DNA of 64,000 bases, taken from assembly GCF_900108875.1 (NCBI RefSeq), contig NZ_FNYJ01000004.1, forward strand, positions 530,092 through 594,091, in the 5' to 3' direction. The DNA is from Pseudomonas sp. NFR16 (lineage in GTDB: Bacteria > Pseudomonadota > Gammaproteobacteria > Pseudomonadales > Pseudomonadaceae). A program made the position numbers and the translations under genes. Positions 49,296 through 58,186 of the stretch are shown piece after piece; positions within the stretch are counted from its first letter, which is position 1; the number at the start of each line of letters is the position of its first letter. Under the pieces are notes generated by a model. The model did not search any database and had not been told where the DNA came from. It saw only the letters and a list, made by a program, of their open reading frames with translations.

Positions 49296-51584
49296 TTACT
49301 TCCTCAATAACCGCAAGCCGTTGAACACCACCAGCAGGCTCACGCCCATGTCGGCGAAGACGGCCATCCACATGGTGGCAACGCCGGCAAACGTCACTGC
49401 CAGGAAGATCGCCTTGATCACCAGGGCCAGGGCGATGTTTTGCTTGAGCACCGCCGAGGTGTCTCGGGACAGGCGAATGAATGCCGGAATCTTGCGCAGG
49501 TCGTCATCCATCAACGCCACATCCGCAGTCTCGATAGCGGTATCGGTTCCCGCAGCGGCCATCGCGAAGCCGATCTCGGCCCGCGCCAAGGCCGGAGCGT
49601 CGTTGATGCCGTCGCCGACCATACCGACACGATGATGCTGTGCGTAAAGGTCCTCGATGGCCTGAAGCTTGTCGCCCGGCATGAGGTTGCCGCGGGCCTG
49701 ATCGATGCCCACCTGCGCCGCAATCGCCTTCGCCGTATGCGGATTGTCGCCGGTCAGCATCACCGTTTTGACACCCAGTGCGTGCAGCTGGGCTATGGCT
49801 TCGCGGCTGCTTTCCTTGACCGTATCGGCCACTGCGAAAAGCGCCAGAGGACCCGACGCATCGAACAACAGCACCACGGTCTTGCCTTGGGTCTCCAGCG
49901 CTTCAAGCCGCTCTTCGAGTGCCGGCGAACACAGACCGGCGTCGTGCACCAGACGATGATTGCCCAAATGGTACAGACGCCCCTGCACCTCGCCTTTCAC
50001 ACCAAGGCCCGGCAGCGCCTCGAACGCTTCGACCGGCAGGTGCGCAGGCAGCTGCGCCGCATTGGCAACGGCTTGGGAAACCGGATGATCCGAGCGTGCG
50101 GCCAGGCTTGCTGAAATCGTCAGCGCCTGTTCGCCCAAGGAGTCGTCAAGCAGCACGTAATCGGTCTGCACCGGCTTGCCATGAGTGATCGTCCCGGTCT
50201 TGTCCAGCGCCAGATAGTCGAGCTTGTGGCCCATTTCAAGATAGACGCCGCCCTTGACCAGAATGCCTTTGCGCGCCGCAGCCGCCAGCCCGCTGACGAT
50301 ACTCACGGGCGTCGAAATCACCAGTGCGCAAGGGCAGGCAACCACCAGCAACACCAGCGCGCGGTAGATCCAGTCGAACCATGGCGCGCCCATGAACAAC
50401 GGCGCAATGACTGCCACGGCCAGCGCCAGAGCGAATACGGCAGGGGTGTAGATCTTCGAGAAGCTGTCGACGAAACGCTGGGTTGGCGCCCGCGCGCCCT
50501 GCGCTGCTTCGACTGCATGAATGATCCGCGCCAGCGTCGAGTTGTTCGCAGCAGCAGTCACTTTGTATTCCAGCGAGCCGGCCTGATTGATAGTCCCGGC
50601 GAACACCTTGTCGCCCACGCCCTTCTCTACCGGCAGGCTCTCACCGGTGATCGGCGCCTGATCGATGCTCGACTGACCGGCCACGACTTCACCGTCCAGA
50701 CCAATGCGCTCGCCCGGCTTCACACGGACGGTGCTGCCCAGCGCAATGCTCTTGACCTCGACGTCGCGCCACTCCCCCTCCTGCAGCACCGTCGCGGTGT
50801 CCGGCGTCAGCTGCATCAGCCCGCCAATGGCGTTGCGCGCGCGGTCCAGGGATTTGGCCTCGATCAGCTCGGCCACGGTGAACAGAAACATCACCATTGC
50901 CGCTTCTGGCCATTGGCCAATCAATACGGCGCCGGTCACCGCGATGCTCATCAGCGCATTGATATTCAGATTGAAGTTCTTCAGGGCGATCCAGCCCTTT
51001 TTATAGGTCGTCAGTCCGCCGCTGAAAATCGCGACCAGCGCAATCAGCGCCACTACCCAGGTCGGCGCAGCGTCCGTGAAGTGGACGACTTCGGCAATCA
51101 CCGCGGCGACGCCGGACAACGCCAGCGGCCACCAGGGCTTTCTGGCCGCAGGCAGCGATTGAGTTTCCTTGTCTGCGCCCTTTTCAATGACGTCAGCCTG
51201 CATGCCCAGCGAGCCGATAGCGTCAGTGATCGGCTCGGTCGAAGGCAACTCGTGCCACACGCCAAGCACGCGATTGATCAGGTTGAACTCTAGCTTCTGA
51301 ATGCCAGCCATCTTGCCTAGCTTGTTTTGAATCAGCGTCTGCTCGGTGGGGCAATCCATGGCTTCGATGCGAAAACTGCTCAAACGCCCGTCGGCGCTCG
51401 AGCCATTACCCACCGTCACCACCGCCGGTGCGCTGTCATGGGAGCAGCACGCATGCGCGTGGGGCTCATGTTTGTGGACAGGTGTGAACTTGCCGGTGGC
51501 TTGATCCTGTGGCGCAGGGCCATGCGCTGAGTGAACGTGACCGGCGTGATCGTGGGGAGAATGCTTGTGTACAGAGTCACTCAT
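49296..51584 (-). CDS. cadA: Heavy-metal P1B-type ATPase CadA (Cd2+/Zn2+ efflux)
   Basis: A 762-residue P-type ATPase that exports Cd2+, Zn2+ or Pb2+. It has a His-rich N-terminus (HKHSPHDHAGHVHSAH and HKHEPHAHACCSH), an HMA-like domain with the AMDCPTEQ loop, the transmembrane metal motif CPCALVIS, the phosphorylation site DKTGTITHG, the TGES actuator motif and the hinge MVGDGINDAPALA. The ATG at 51584 has AAGAGA upstream. The in-frame GTG at 51623 overlaps the promoter -10 and cannot be used. Controlled by the divergent cadR. Confidence 0.95.
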   Translation of the reverse strand: MSDSVHKHSPHDHAGHVHSAHGPAPQDQATGKFTPVHKHEPHAHACCSHDSAPAVVTVGNGSSADGRLSSFRIEAMDCPTEQTLIQNKLGKMAGIQKLEFNLINRVLGVWHELPSTEPITDAIGSLGMQADVIEKGADKETQSLPAARKPWWPLALSGVAAVIAEVVHFTDAAPTWVVALIALVAIFSGGLTTYKKGWIALKNFNLNINALMSIAVTGAVLIGQWPEAAMVMFLFTVAELIEAKSLDRARNAIGGLMQLTPDTATVLQEGEWRDVEVKSIALGSTVRVKPGERIGLDGEVVAGQSSIDQAPITGESLPVEKGVGDKVFAGTINQAGSLEYKVTAAANNSTLARIIHAVEAAQGARAPTQRFVDSFSKIYTPAVFALALAVAVIAPLFMGAPWFDWIYRALVLLVVACPCALVISTPVSIVSGLAAAARKGILVKGGVYLEMGHKLDYLALDKTGTITHGKPVQTDYVLLDDSLGEQALTISASLAARSDHPVSQAVANAAQLPAHLPVEAFEALPGLGVKGEVQGRLYHLGNHRLVHDAGLCSPALEERLEALETQGKTVVLLFDASGPLALFAVADTVKESSREAIAQLHALGVKTVMLTGDNPHTAKAIAAQVGIDQARGNLMPGDKLQAIEDLYAQHHRVGMVGDGINDAPALARAEIGFAMAAAGTDTAIETADVALMDDDLRKIPAFIRLSRDTSAVLKQNIALALVIKAIFLAVTFAGVATMWMAVFADMGVSLLVVFNGLRLLRK

Positions 51585-51614
51585 CGATTGAGTCTCTTGG
51601 TGTGCGTGTTGCCA

Positions 51615-51645
51615 AGTGAACACCCTGTAGCCACTATAGGGTCAA
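51615..51645 (-). promoter_or_regulatory. MerR-type cadA promoter with CadR operator
   Basis: On the minus strand TTGACC and TTCACT are separated by 19 bases, the long spacer typical of MerR-controlled promoters. A 21-bp dyad (51622-51642, arms ACCCT...AGGGT, inner TAT/TGT-AG) fills the spacer. Metal-bound CadR is expected to untwist this spacer and activate cadA. Confidence 0.85.
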
Positions 51646-51668
51646 GCCACTAATTGAGGTCGACAGCG

Positions 51669-52127
51669 ATGAAGGCGTCTTTCAAGATCGGCGAGCTGGC
51701 AAAGCTCACGGATTGCCCGGTGGAAACTATTCGATACTACGAACGTGAAGGCCTGCTGGCGGAGCCCGCTCGCAGTGAAGGCAACTACCGGCTGTATTCG
51801 AAAGAACACGTGGAACGGCTGACGTTCATCCGCAACTGCCGCAGTCTCGACATGACGCTGGATGAAATCCGCAGCCTGCTGGCGCTGCGCGACAGTCCGC
51901 ACGACCAGTGCGAGAGCGTCAATGCGCTGATTGACGAGCACATCCAGCATGTCAGCGCCCGCATCTCGGGCCTGCTGGCGTTGCAGGAACAACTGATTGA
52001 TTTGCGTCAGCGCTGCAGCGAAGGCGCGCCGGATCATTGCGGGATTCTGGATCGGCTGGAAGTGAGCGGTGGCGTTGTTCAGCCTGATGTCGAACATTCC
52101 CATGTCGGCCGCAGCCACGGTCACTGA
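51669..52127 (+). CDS. cadR: MerR-family metal sensor CadR
   Basis: This 152-residue regulator has the MerR DNA-binding start FKIGELAKLTDCPVETIRYY, a dimerisation coiled coil, the metal-binding cysteines of the Cd/Zn/Pb branch (Cys in the HDQCESV and PDHCGIL loops) and a His-rich tail HSHVGRSHGH as in P. putida CadR. The ATG at 51669 follows GAGG; a TTG five codons earlier is not needed. Divergent from cadA with one shared operator. Confidence 0.95.
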   Translation: MKASFKIGELAKLTDCPVETIRYYEREGLLAEPARSEGNYRLYSKEHVERLTFIRNCRSLDMTLDEIRSLLALRDSPHDQCESVNALIDEHIQHVSARISGLLALQEQLIDLRQRCSEGAPDHCGILDRLEVSGGVVQPDVEHSHVGRSHGH

Positions 52128-52154
52128 CGCGAAGCGGAAAAGTCCGACGCACAA

Positions 52155-52230
52155 ACGCGCTTGCCCGCGAACAGGTTCAGCCAATCGACTTATCGTCGCT
52201 GACAGTCCCCGATCGCGGGCAAGCGTGCTG
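52155..52230. repeat. REPIN between cadR and katA
   Basis: Arms ACGCGCTTGCCCGCGA and TCGCGGGCAAGCGTGCT around about 43 bp, in the gap between convergent genes. Confidence 0.78.
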
Positions 52231-52245
52231 CAAAAACGCTGTCGA

Positions 52246-53694
52246 TCAACCGTGGTGAATGCGCTCGACCGCCTCAGTGACGCCTGCGCCGTACTCAGGA
52301 TCGGCCAGCGTGCAGTGCTCGATGTGCAGCTGGATGATCGGCGCCGACACACCTCTGAGCGAGCGAGCCGTGTTGTCGAACAACGATTGCTTCTCCTGCG
52401 CACTCATCAAGCGGAACAGATTGCCCGGCTGTGAGTAGTAATCACCGTCAACCCGATGGTTCCAGTGGCCCGCCGCACCTTCGATGGACAGCGGAGGCTC
52501 TCTGAAGTCGGGTTGTTCCTGGAACGCACCCTTGGTATTGGGCTCGTAAGACGTCATGCCGCCCCGGTTGCCGTCGATACGCATCAGGCCGTCGCGGTGG
52601 TAGCTGTTCACATGCAACGCGGCACGCGGCGAGTTCACCGGGATCTGGTGGTGGTTGACGCTCAACCGGTAGCGCTGAGCATCACCGTAGGAGAACAGAC
52701 GACCCTGCAACATTTTGTCCGGCGAGAAACTGATGCCCGGCACCACGTTGGAAGGCGCGAAAGCAGCCTGCTCGACGTCGGCAAAGTTGTTTTCCGGGTT
52801 GCGATTGAGCTCCACGACACCGACTTCGATCAGCGGATAATCAGCCTTCGGCCAGACTTTGGTCAGGTCGAACGGGTTGATGTGGTAAGCGCCCGCTTCC
52901 TTCTCAGGCATGATCTGCACGAACAGTTTCCAGCGCGGAAAGTTGCCGTTTTCAATGTTTTCGTACAGGTCGCGGTGGTGAGACTCGCGATCCTTGCCCA
53001 CCAGCACTTCGGCTTCGGCGTCGCTCAGGTTGGCGATGCCCTGTTGCGAAACGAAGTGGAACTTGACCCAGAAGCGCTCGTGCTGCGCGTTAAGGAAACT
53101 GTAAGTATGGCTACCGAAACCATGCATCTCACGGTAGCTGCGCGGGATACCGCGCTCGCTCATGACGATCGTGACCTGATGCAGCGCTTCGGGCAGTTGC
53201 GTCCAGAAGTCCCAGTTGTTCTCGGCGCTGCGCATACCGGTGCGCGGATCGCGTTTGACCGCGTGGTTCAGGTCGGGAAACTTCAGCGGGTCGCGCAAGA
53301 AGAACACCGGCGTGTTGTTGCCGACCATGTCCCAGTTGCCTTCCTCGGTGTAGAACTTGAACGCGAAACCGCGGATGTCGCGTTCAGCGTCCGCAGCGCC
53401 CCGCTCACCGGCGACGGTCGAGAAACGGGCGAACATCTCCGTTTGTTTGCCGATCTGAGAAAAGATTTTGGCGCGAGTAAAGCGCGTGATGTCGTGGGTC
53501 ACCGTGAACGTGCCGAATGCGCCCGAGCCCTTGGCGTGCATGCGGCGCTCAGGAATGACTTCGCGGTCGAAATGCGCCAGCTTCTCCAGGAACCACACAT
53601 CCTGCAGCAGTGCAGGGCCATTAGGGCCAGCAGTCTGGATGTTTTGATTGTCGACGACAGGGGCGCCGGATGCGGTGGTCAATTTGTTGCTCAT
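52246..53694 (-). CDS. katA: Monofunctional haem catalase
   Basis: A 482-residue small-subunit (clade 3) catalase that splits hydrogen peroxide. The distal histidine is in RRMHAKGSGAFG, the asparagine in NTPVFFLRD region (WDMVGNNTPVFF), and the haem-ligand tyrosine in RLFSYGDAQRYRL. No signal peptide, so cytoplasmic. The ATG at 53694 has GGAG nine bases upstream. I do not see an OxyR site that I would defend in the 268-bp region before it (53695-53962). Confidence 0.95.
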   Translation of the reverse strand: MSNKLTTASGAPVVDNQNIQTAGPNGPALLQDVWFLEKLAHFDREVIPERRMHAKGSGAFGTFTVTHDITRFTRAKIFSQIGKQTEMFARFSTVAGERGAADAERDIRGFAFKFYTEEGNWDMVGNNTPVFFLRDPLKFPDLNHAVKRDPRTGMRSAENNWDFWTQLPEALHQVTIVMSERGIPRSYREMHGFGSHTYSFLNAQHERFWVKFHFVSQQGIANLSDAEAEVLVGKDRESHHRDLYENIENGNFPRWKLFVQIMPEKEAGAYHINPFDLTKVWPKADYPLIEVGVVELNRNPENNFADVEQAAFAPSNVVPGISFSPDKMLQGRLFSYGDAQRYRLSVNHHQIPVNSPRAALHVNSYHRDGLMRIDGNRGGMTSYEPNTKGAFQEQPDFREPPLSIEGAAGHWNHRVDGDYYSQPGNLFRLMSAQEKQSLFDNTARSLRGVSAPIIQLHIEHCTLADPEYGAGVTEAVERIHHG

Positions 53695-53962
53695 GCGCGT
53701 TTCTCCACAAGTGATCACTGTTCGGCAGGCCTCTTCAGCGGCCTGCCTTTATCTGTTCGATGTGGAGAACGATAAGCAAAACCCGGCGCGTAAGCTCATT
53801 GTGATGCCGCACTGGGTGAATAGAGGAATTCAATCGTTTATTCGTTGGCCGATAGGCAGGACGGATTGCCAGTCCATTAACGAACGCATGAGCGCGTCGG
53901 CTAAAGCCGCAAGCGTCTGAATGCGACCCAGAGCCAGCACGCTCATGCGTATACGCGGCTTC

Positions 53963-55120
53963 TTAAATCTGGCTGCGGTGGTATCCGTGCGGCACGCCGC
54001 CCTTGGACAGTACCCATTGCCACAACTGGATATCACGCGCACGGAAAGCACCTGCACAGGAAAGCAGGTAATAACGCCACATGCGATAGAAGCGTTCGCC
54101 CAACTGATCTTGAAACTGCGGCCAGGCCTTCATGAAGTTATCGTGCCACGCCATGAGCGTCTTGTCGTAGTCCGCGCCAAAGTTGTGCAAATCTTCGACA
54201 ACAAACAAACCATCCATGGCATCGCCCATTTGGCCAATGGACGGCAAGTCGCCATTGGGAAATATGTATTTGTCGATCCATGGGTCAGGATAAGAGTTGC
54301 GCTGGTTCTTGCCGATGGTGTGCAGGAGGAAAAGACCGCCCGGCTTCAAACAACGATGAGCCAGTTGCATATATTCGCGGTGGTTCCTGCGCCCGACGTG
54401 TTCAAACATTCCCACGCTCGCAATGGCGTCGAACTCTTCGTCGAGCTCACGGTAGTCCTGAAAACGAAACTCCAGTGGCAGATGCTTGTAACGCTCCTTG
54501 GCCCAGGCGATCTGTTCTTTGGAAATGCTCACGCCAACGGCTTCTACCCCATAGTGCTCCGCCGCATAGCTCATGAAGCTGCCCCAGCCGCAGCCGATAT
54601 CCAGCACGCGCATGCCGGGCTTGAGCTGCAACTTGCGGCAGATGAGGTCCAGCTTGGCGGCCTGCGCTTCCTCCAGGTTGCTCGCATTCTCCCAATAACC
54701 ACAGGTGTAGGTCATGCGCGAATCGAGCATATTGGAATAGAACTCGTTGCCGAGATCGTAGTGCACCTCGCCCACGGTCTTGGAACGCTGGATGTTCTGC
54801 CTGTTCATGAACTTGGCCATGAGCGCATAAAACACCAGACGTATTGGCTTGACGTCATCGGTCATGCCGGTTTTCAACAGTCGGTGAAAGAATTCGTCGA
54901 GTTGCTCACTGTCCCACAGGCCATCCATGTAGGCCTCGCCCAACCCCAGATTGCCCTGCGCGAAGGCGCGCTCGATGACGCCCGGTCCATTGAAGCGGAT
55001 ATCGGAGGGCGCCGACCCGTTAATCTGGATGCCTGCTTCGTTGAGGATGCGCGCTGCGGTGCGATACAAGCCGGAGGTGTGCTCCGAGAAGGTGTCCGTG
55101 CTGAAGTTCGTCGTGGTCAT
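53963..55120 (-). CDS. cfa: Cyclopropane-fatty-acyl-phospholipid synthase
   Basis: This SAM-dependent enzyme adds a methylene bridge to unsaturated acyl chains in membrane phospholipids, typically on entry to stationary phase. The 385 residues include the SAM motif VLDIGCGWGSFMSYAA, HYDLGNEFY upstream of it, and the active-site region SVGMFEHVGRRNH. Start ATG at 55120. A CTATAGT element upstream could be a stationary-phase promoter. Confidence 0.95.
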   Translation of the reverse strand: MTTTNFSTDTFSEHTSGLYRTAARILNEAGIQINGSAPSDIRFNGPGVIERAFAQGNLGLGEAYMDGLWDSEQLDEFFHRLLKTGMTDDVKPIRLVFYALMAKFMNRQNIQRSKTVGEVHYDLGNEFYSNMLDSRMTYTCGYWENASNLEEAQAAKLDLICRKLQLKPGMRVLDIGCGWGSFMSYAAEHYGVEAVGVSISKEQIAWAKERYKHLPLEFRFQDYRELDEEFDAIASVGMFEHVGRRNHREYMQLAHRCLKPGGLFLLHTIGKNQRNSYPDPWIDKYIFPNGDLPSIGQMGDAMDGLFVVEDLHNFGADYDKTLMAWHDNFMKAWPQFQDQLGERFYRMWRYYLLSCAGAFRARDIQLWQWVLSKGGVPHGYHRSQI

Positions 55121-55173
55121 GGATGATTAATTCCAAACGCGTTGTCAGGCTAAAGACTTATAGGAAGACCCCG

Positions 55174-55180
55174 ACTATAG
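55174..55180 (-). promoter_or_regulatory. Possible sigma-S type -10 element of cfa
   Basis: CTATAGT on the minus strand, about 55 bases before the cfa ATG, resembles the CTATACT consensus of RpoS promoters, and cfa is known to be RpoS-dependent in several proteobacteria. There is no convincing -35, which RpoS promoters often lack. Confidence 0.35.
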
Positions 55181-55482
55181 AACAACCCATCAGCAGATTT
55201 GAACTCAATAAATACACTCAATAGATTGAAAATATCTATCGGAGTGATTTTGTTTACGAACGTGCAAAACACTTATTACGAGGCTGCAACAATACGACTG
55301 CTGTCTCGCCGTTCATAAAGGAAACAGATCACTTTTAACCAGATGGAACATAGTAAGTATGTGCTCTTTGATATAGCCACAGTGTTCAAAAGGGCATATC
55401 TGCCGCGATCAGCATTCACGAATGCATAGTGCACGACCTTTTAACGGATATGTAAAGATAACTGATTGATTTGAAAAGGCAA

Positions 55483-55515
55483 AAACAGCGACGGGAGCAC
55501 TTGGGCTCCCGTCGT
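55483..55515 (-). terminator. Rho-independent terminator after thyA
   Basis: Perfect 9-bp stem GACGGGAGC/GCTCCCGTC with a six-base loop; on the minus strand it is followed by GCTGTTTTTG. It lies 31 bases past the thyA stop. Confidence 0.85.
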
Positions 55516-55545
55516 TTGGATAAGGAAGGCTTGGCGACGCCTCAA

Positions 55546-56379
55546 TCAGACCGCGACCGGCGCTTTGATATTGGGATCAGCGTCGTAGCCTACGATTTCG
55601 AAATCCTCGAAACGGTAGTCGTAGATGGATTCCGGGCGACGCTTGATGTTCAGCTGCGGCAGCTTTTTCGGCGTGCGGGTCAGCTGAGTGGCGATCTGTT
55701 CTTCGTGGTTGGAATACGCATGCGTGTCGCCAAGACTGACGATGATCTCGTGAGGGATCAGGTCGCACTGCTGGGCCAGCATATGGGTGAGCAATGCCAG
55801 CGCCGCGATGTTGTAAGGCAAACCGAGGAACACATCGGAGCTGCGGATATACAGCTGCATCGACAGCTTGCCGTCTGCAACGAATGCCTGATACAGCAGG
55901 TGACACACAGCCAGCGCCTGACGGCCCGCCTTCACGTTTTCCTGCGGAGACAGCTTTTCATCCGGCAGGTATTCGGTGTTCCAGCCGTGGAAGAGGATGC
56001 GGCGGCTGTTGGGGTTATTCTTCAGGCAATCGACCATGTAGTCGATCTGGTTGATCTTGCCGCCATCCTTCGTCGGCCAGCCCGTCCATTGCGCGCCATA
56101 CACCGGTCCAAGATCGCCTTCTTCGGTCGCCCACTCATCCCAGATGGTCACGCCATTGTCGTTGAGCCACTTGGTGTTGGTGTTGCCGCTGAGCATCCAG
56201 ATCAACTCATTGGCGATGCTTTTGAAGTGCAGCTTTTTGGTGGTCAACAGCGGAAAGCCATCGGCCAGGTTGTGACGGATCTGACGTCCGAACACCGCGG
56301 TGGTGCCAGTGCCGGTGCGGTCGCCCTTACGGGTTCCGTTGGCAATGACGTCCTGTAACAGTTCAAGGTATTGCTTCAT
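55546..56379 (-). CDS. thyA: Thymidylate synthase ThyA, with insertion before the catalytic cysteine
   Basis: ThyA methylates dUMP to dTMP with 5,10-methylene-tetrahydrofolate. The 277 residues have DRTGTGTTAVFG, WDEWATEEGDLGPVYGAQW, the Arg of SRRILFHGW, the catalytic Cys159 (ALAVCHLLYQAFV), QLYIRSSDVFLGLPYNIA and the FEDFEIVGYDADP C-terminal region. Against the 264-residue E. coli enzyme it carries about 13 extra residues (DEKLSPQENVKAGRQ) just before the cysteine, and the usual Pro-Cys-His is Val-Cys-His. The ATG at 56379 has AGAGGG upstream; a TTG at 56385 is less likely. Probably in one unit with lgt. Confidence 0.93.
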   Translation of the reverse strand: MKQYLELLQDVIANGTRKGDRTGTGTTAVFGRQIRHNLADGFPLLTTKKLHFKSIANELIWMLSGNTNTKWLNDNGVTIWDEWATEEGDLGPVYGAQWTGWPTKDGGKINQIDYMVDCLKNNPNSRRILFHGWNTEYLPDEKLSPQENVKAGRQALAVCHLLYQAFVADGKLSMQLYIRSSDVFLGLPYNIAALALLTHMLAQQCDLIPHEIIVSLGDTHAYSNHEEQIATQLTRTPKKLPQLNIKRRPESIYDYRFEDFEIVGYDADPNIKAPVAV

Positions 56380-56434
56380 GCCCAAAGGCCCTCTGTAGCG
56401 TGAATCCGCCGAGCCCGGGGCCCGGCGATTCGAA

Positions 56435-57247
56435 TCAAACGGCTGCGTTCTTGGCAGCAGGCGCGCGGTGGTAGGCCAGCCAGATCAGCACCAGACCACC
56501 AATGATCATCGGCAGGCTGAGAATCTGACCCATGGTGACCCAGCCCCAGGCCAGATAACCCAACTGGGCGTCCGGCACGCGGACGAACTCCACGACGAAA
56601 CGGAAGATCCCGTAGAACAGCGCGAACATGCCGGATACGGCCATGGTCGGACGCGGCTTGCGCGAGAAGAAATAGAGAATGACGAACAATGCCACACCTT
56701 CCAGCGCAAACTGATATAGCTGCGACGGGTGACGCGGCAACTGAGCAGGGTCGCTGTAGGGCGGGAAGATCATGGCCCACGGCAGGTCGGTCGGCTTGCC
56801 CCACAGCTCGCCGTTGATGAAGTTGCCGATGCGCCCGGCACCAAGGCCGATCGGCACCATCGGTGCGATGAAGTCCATCAGCTGGAAGAACGATTTGCCG
56901 TTGCGCTTACCGAACCAGTACGTCGCGATCATCACACCGATGAAGCCGCCATGGAACGCCATGCCGCCCTTCCATACTTCGAAGATCAGCAACGGATTGG
57001 CGATGTAATTCGGCAGATCGTAGAAAAGCACGTAACCCAGCCGTCCCCCGACGATCACGCCCATCGCGACCCAGAAGATCATGTCCGAGAGCTTTTCCTT
57101 GGTCCACGTCGGGTCGAAGCGATTCAGGCGACGGGACGCCAGATACCAGGCACTGCCGATACCGACCAGATACATCAGGCCGTACCAGTGAATTTGCAGC
57201 GGACCGATGGCCACGGCTACCGGATCAATCTGCGGGTAAGGCAGCAT
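56435..57247 (-). CDS. lgt: Prolipoprotein diacylglyceryl transferase Lgt
   Basis: Lgt transfers diacylglycerol from phosphatidylglycerol to the lipobox cysteine of prolipoproteins, the first step of lipoprotein maturation. The 270-residue, seven-helix protein has the signature GRIGNFINGELWGKP and HGGFIGV near residue 100. It is 55 bp upstream of thyA on the same strand, a pairing common in gammaproteobacteria. AAGGAG lies seven bases before the ATG. Confidence 0.96.
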   Translation of the reverse strand: MLPYPQIDPVAVAIGPLQIHWYGLMYLVGIGSAWYLASRRLNRFDPTWTKEKLSDMIFWVAMGVIVGGRLGYVLFYDLPNYIANPLLIFEVWKGGMAFHGGFIGVMIATYWFGKRNGKSFFQLMDFIAPMVPIGLGAGRIGNFINGELWGKPTDLPWAMIFPPYSDPAQLPRHPSQLYQFALEGVALFVILYFFSRKPRPTMAVSGMFALFYGIFRFVVEFVRVPDAQLGYLAWGWVTMGQILSLPMIIGGLVLIWLAYHRAPAAKNAAV

Positions 57248-57290
57248 TGCGACTCCTTAAAATAGAACGCTCATTGAGCGACAAAGCAAA

Positions 57291-58073
57291 CTAGATCAGA
57301 AAACTGGTACCGACGACTACGAGCAGCAGCGCGAACAGTCGTTTCAGCAGCCTGGGTGACAGCCTGTGCGCAAGCTTTGCACCGAATCGCGCAAAGAACA
57401 TGCTGGTCACGGCAATGCCGATCAGCGCCGGCAGATACACGAAACCGAGACTATGCGGTGGCAGCAGCGGATCGTGCCACCCAAGAATCATGAAACTTAT
57501 GGCGCTGGCCACCGCGATCGGAAATCCGCAGGCCGACGACGTCGCGACCGCTTGCTGCATGGTCAGGCTGCGCCATGTCAGAAATGGCACGGTCAACGAG
57601 CCGCCGCCTATCCCGAAAATCGCCGAGGCCCAGCCGATCACGATGCCTGCTGCGGTCAACCCGGGCTTGCCCGGCACGCCCCGGCTGGCCTTGGGTTTGA
57701 AGTCCAGAGCCATCTGAATGGCGACCAGTATGGCGAACACGCCGATGATTTTCTGCAGATGCGGCCCGGCAATGTAGCTGGCTGTCAGCGAGCCCAGGCC
57801 TGCACCGATCAGGATGCCAACGGTCATCCACGCGAACACCGCCCAGCGCACGGCGCCCATGCGGTGGTGTGCGCGGACCGACTGGATCGACGTAAAGACA
57901 ATGGTTGCCAGCGACGTGCCAACCGCCAGATGGGTCAGAACCGAGCTGTCGAAACCTTGCAACGTGAAGCTGAATACCAGCACCGGCACGATGATGATGC
58001 CGCCGCCCACCCCGAACAAACCGGCCAGCACCCCGGCGCATGCGCCCAAAGCCAGATAGAGCAGAAATTCCAT
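57291..58073 (-). CDS. TauE/SafE-family sulfite/anion permease
   Basis: A 260-residue inner-membrane protein with about eight helices and the glycine-rich starts of both repeats, LFGVGGGIIIVPVLV and IFGIGGGSLTVPFLT, typical of the TauE/SafE (DUF81) family. Members export sulfite, sulfoacetate or related anions; the substrate here cannot be told. Same strand as lgt, 43 bp upstream. Confidence 0.87.
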   Translation of the reverse strand: MEFLLYLALGACAGVLAGLFGVGGGIIIVPVLVFSFTLQGFDSSVLTHLAVGTSLATIVFTSIQSVRAHHRMGAVRWAVFAWMTVGILIGAGLGSLTASYIAGPHLQKIIGVFAILVAIQMALDFKPKASRGVPGKPGLTAAGIVIGWASAIFGIGGGSLTVPFLTWRSLTMQQAVATSSACGFPIAVASAISFMILGWHDPLLPPHSLGFVYLPALIGIAVTSMFFARFGAKLAHRLSPRLLKRLFALLLVVVGTSFLI

Positions 58074-58186
58074 GGGCGTCTCCCGAAATCAGTGCGGCAT
58101 GTTACCGGAGCGGGCCGATCGGCTCTAGCAGCGTGCGATGGATGTCAGCGCCCGGTGTGGGTAGAGTGGCAAAAAAGGAGTCTTTC

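Larger units (their letters stand above)
55121..55545. other. AT-rich gap between cfa and thyA
   Basis: This 425-base stretch, between two minus-strand genes, is clearly richer in A/T than the rest of the window (runs such as GATTGAAAATATC and TTTGATATAG). No open frame looks real; the longest readable pieces are about 15 codons. It must hold the cfa promoter at its left end and it contains the thyA terminator at 55483-55515. The roughly 300 bases between them are unexplained. Confidence 0.6.

Noticed and set aside
51585..51623. Upstream GTG start of cadA (13 extra residues)
   Set aside because: It overlaps the -10 of the CadR-controlled promoter, so it would not be on the main transcript.
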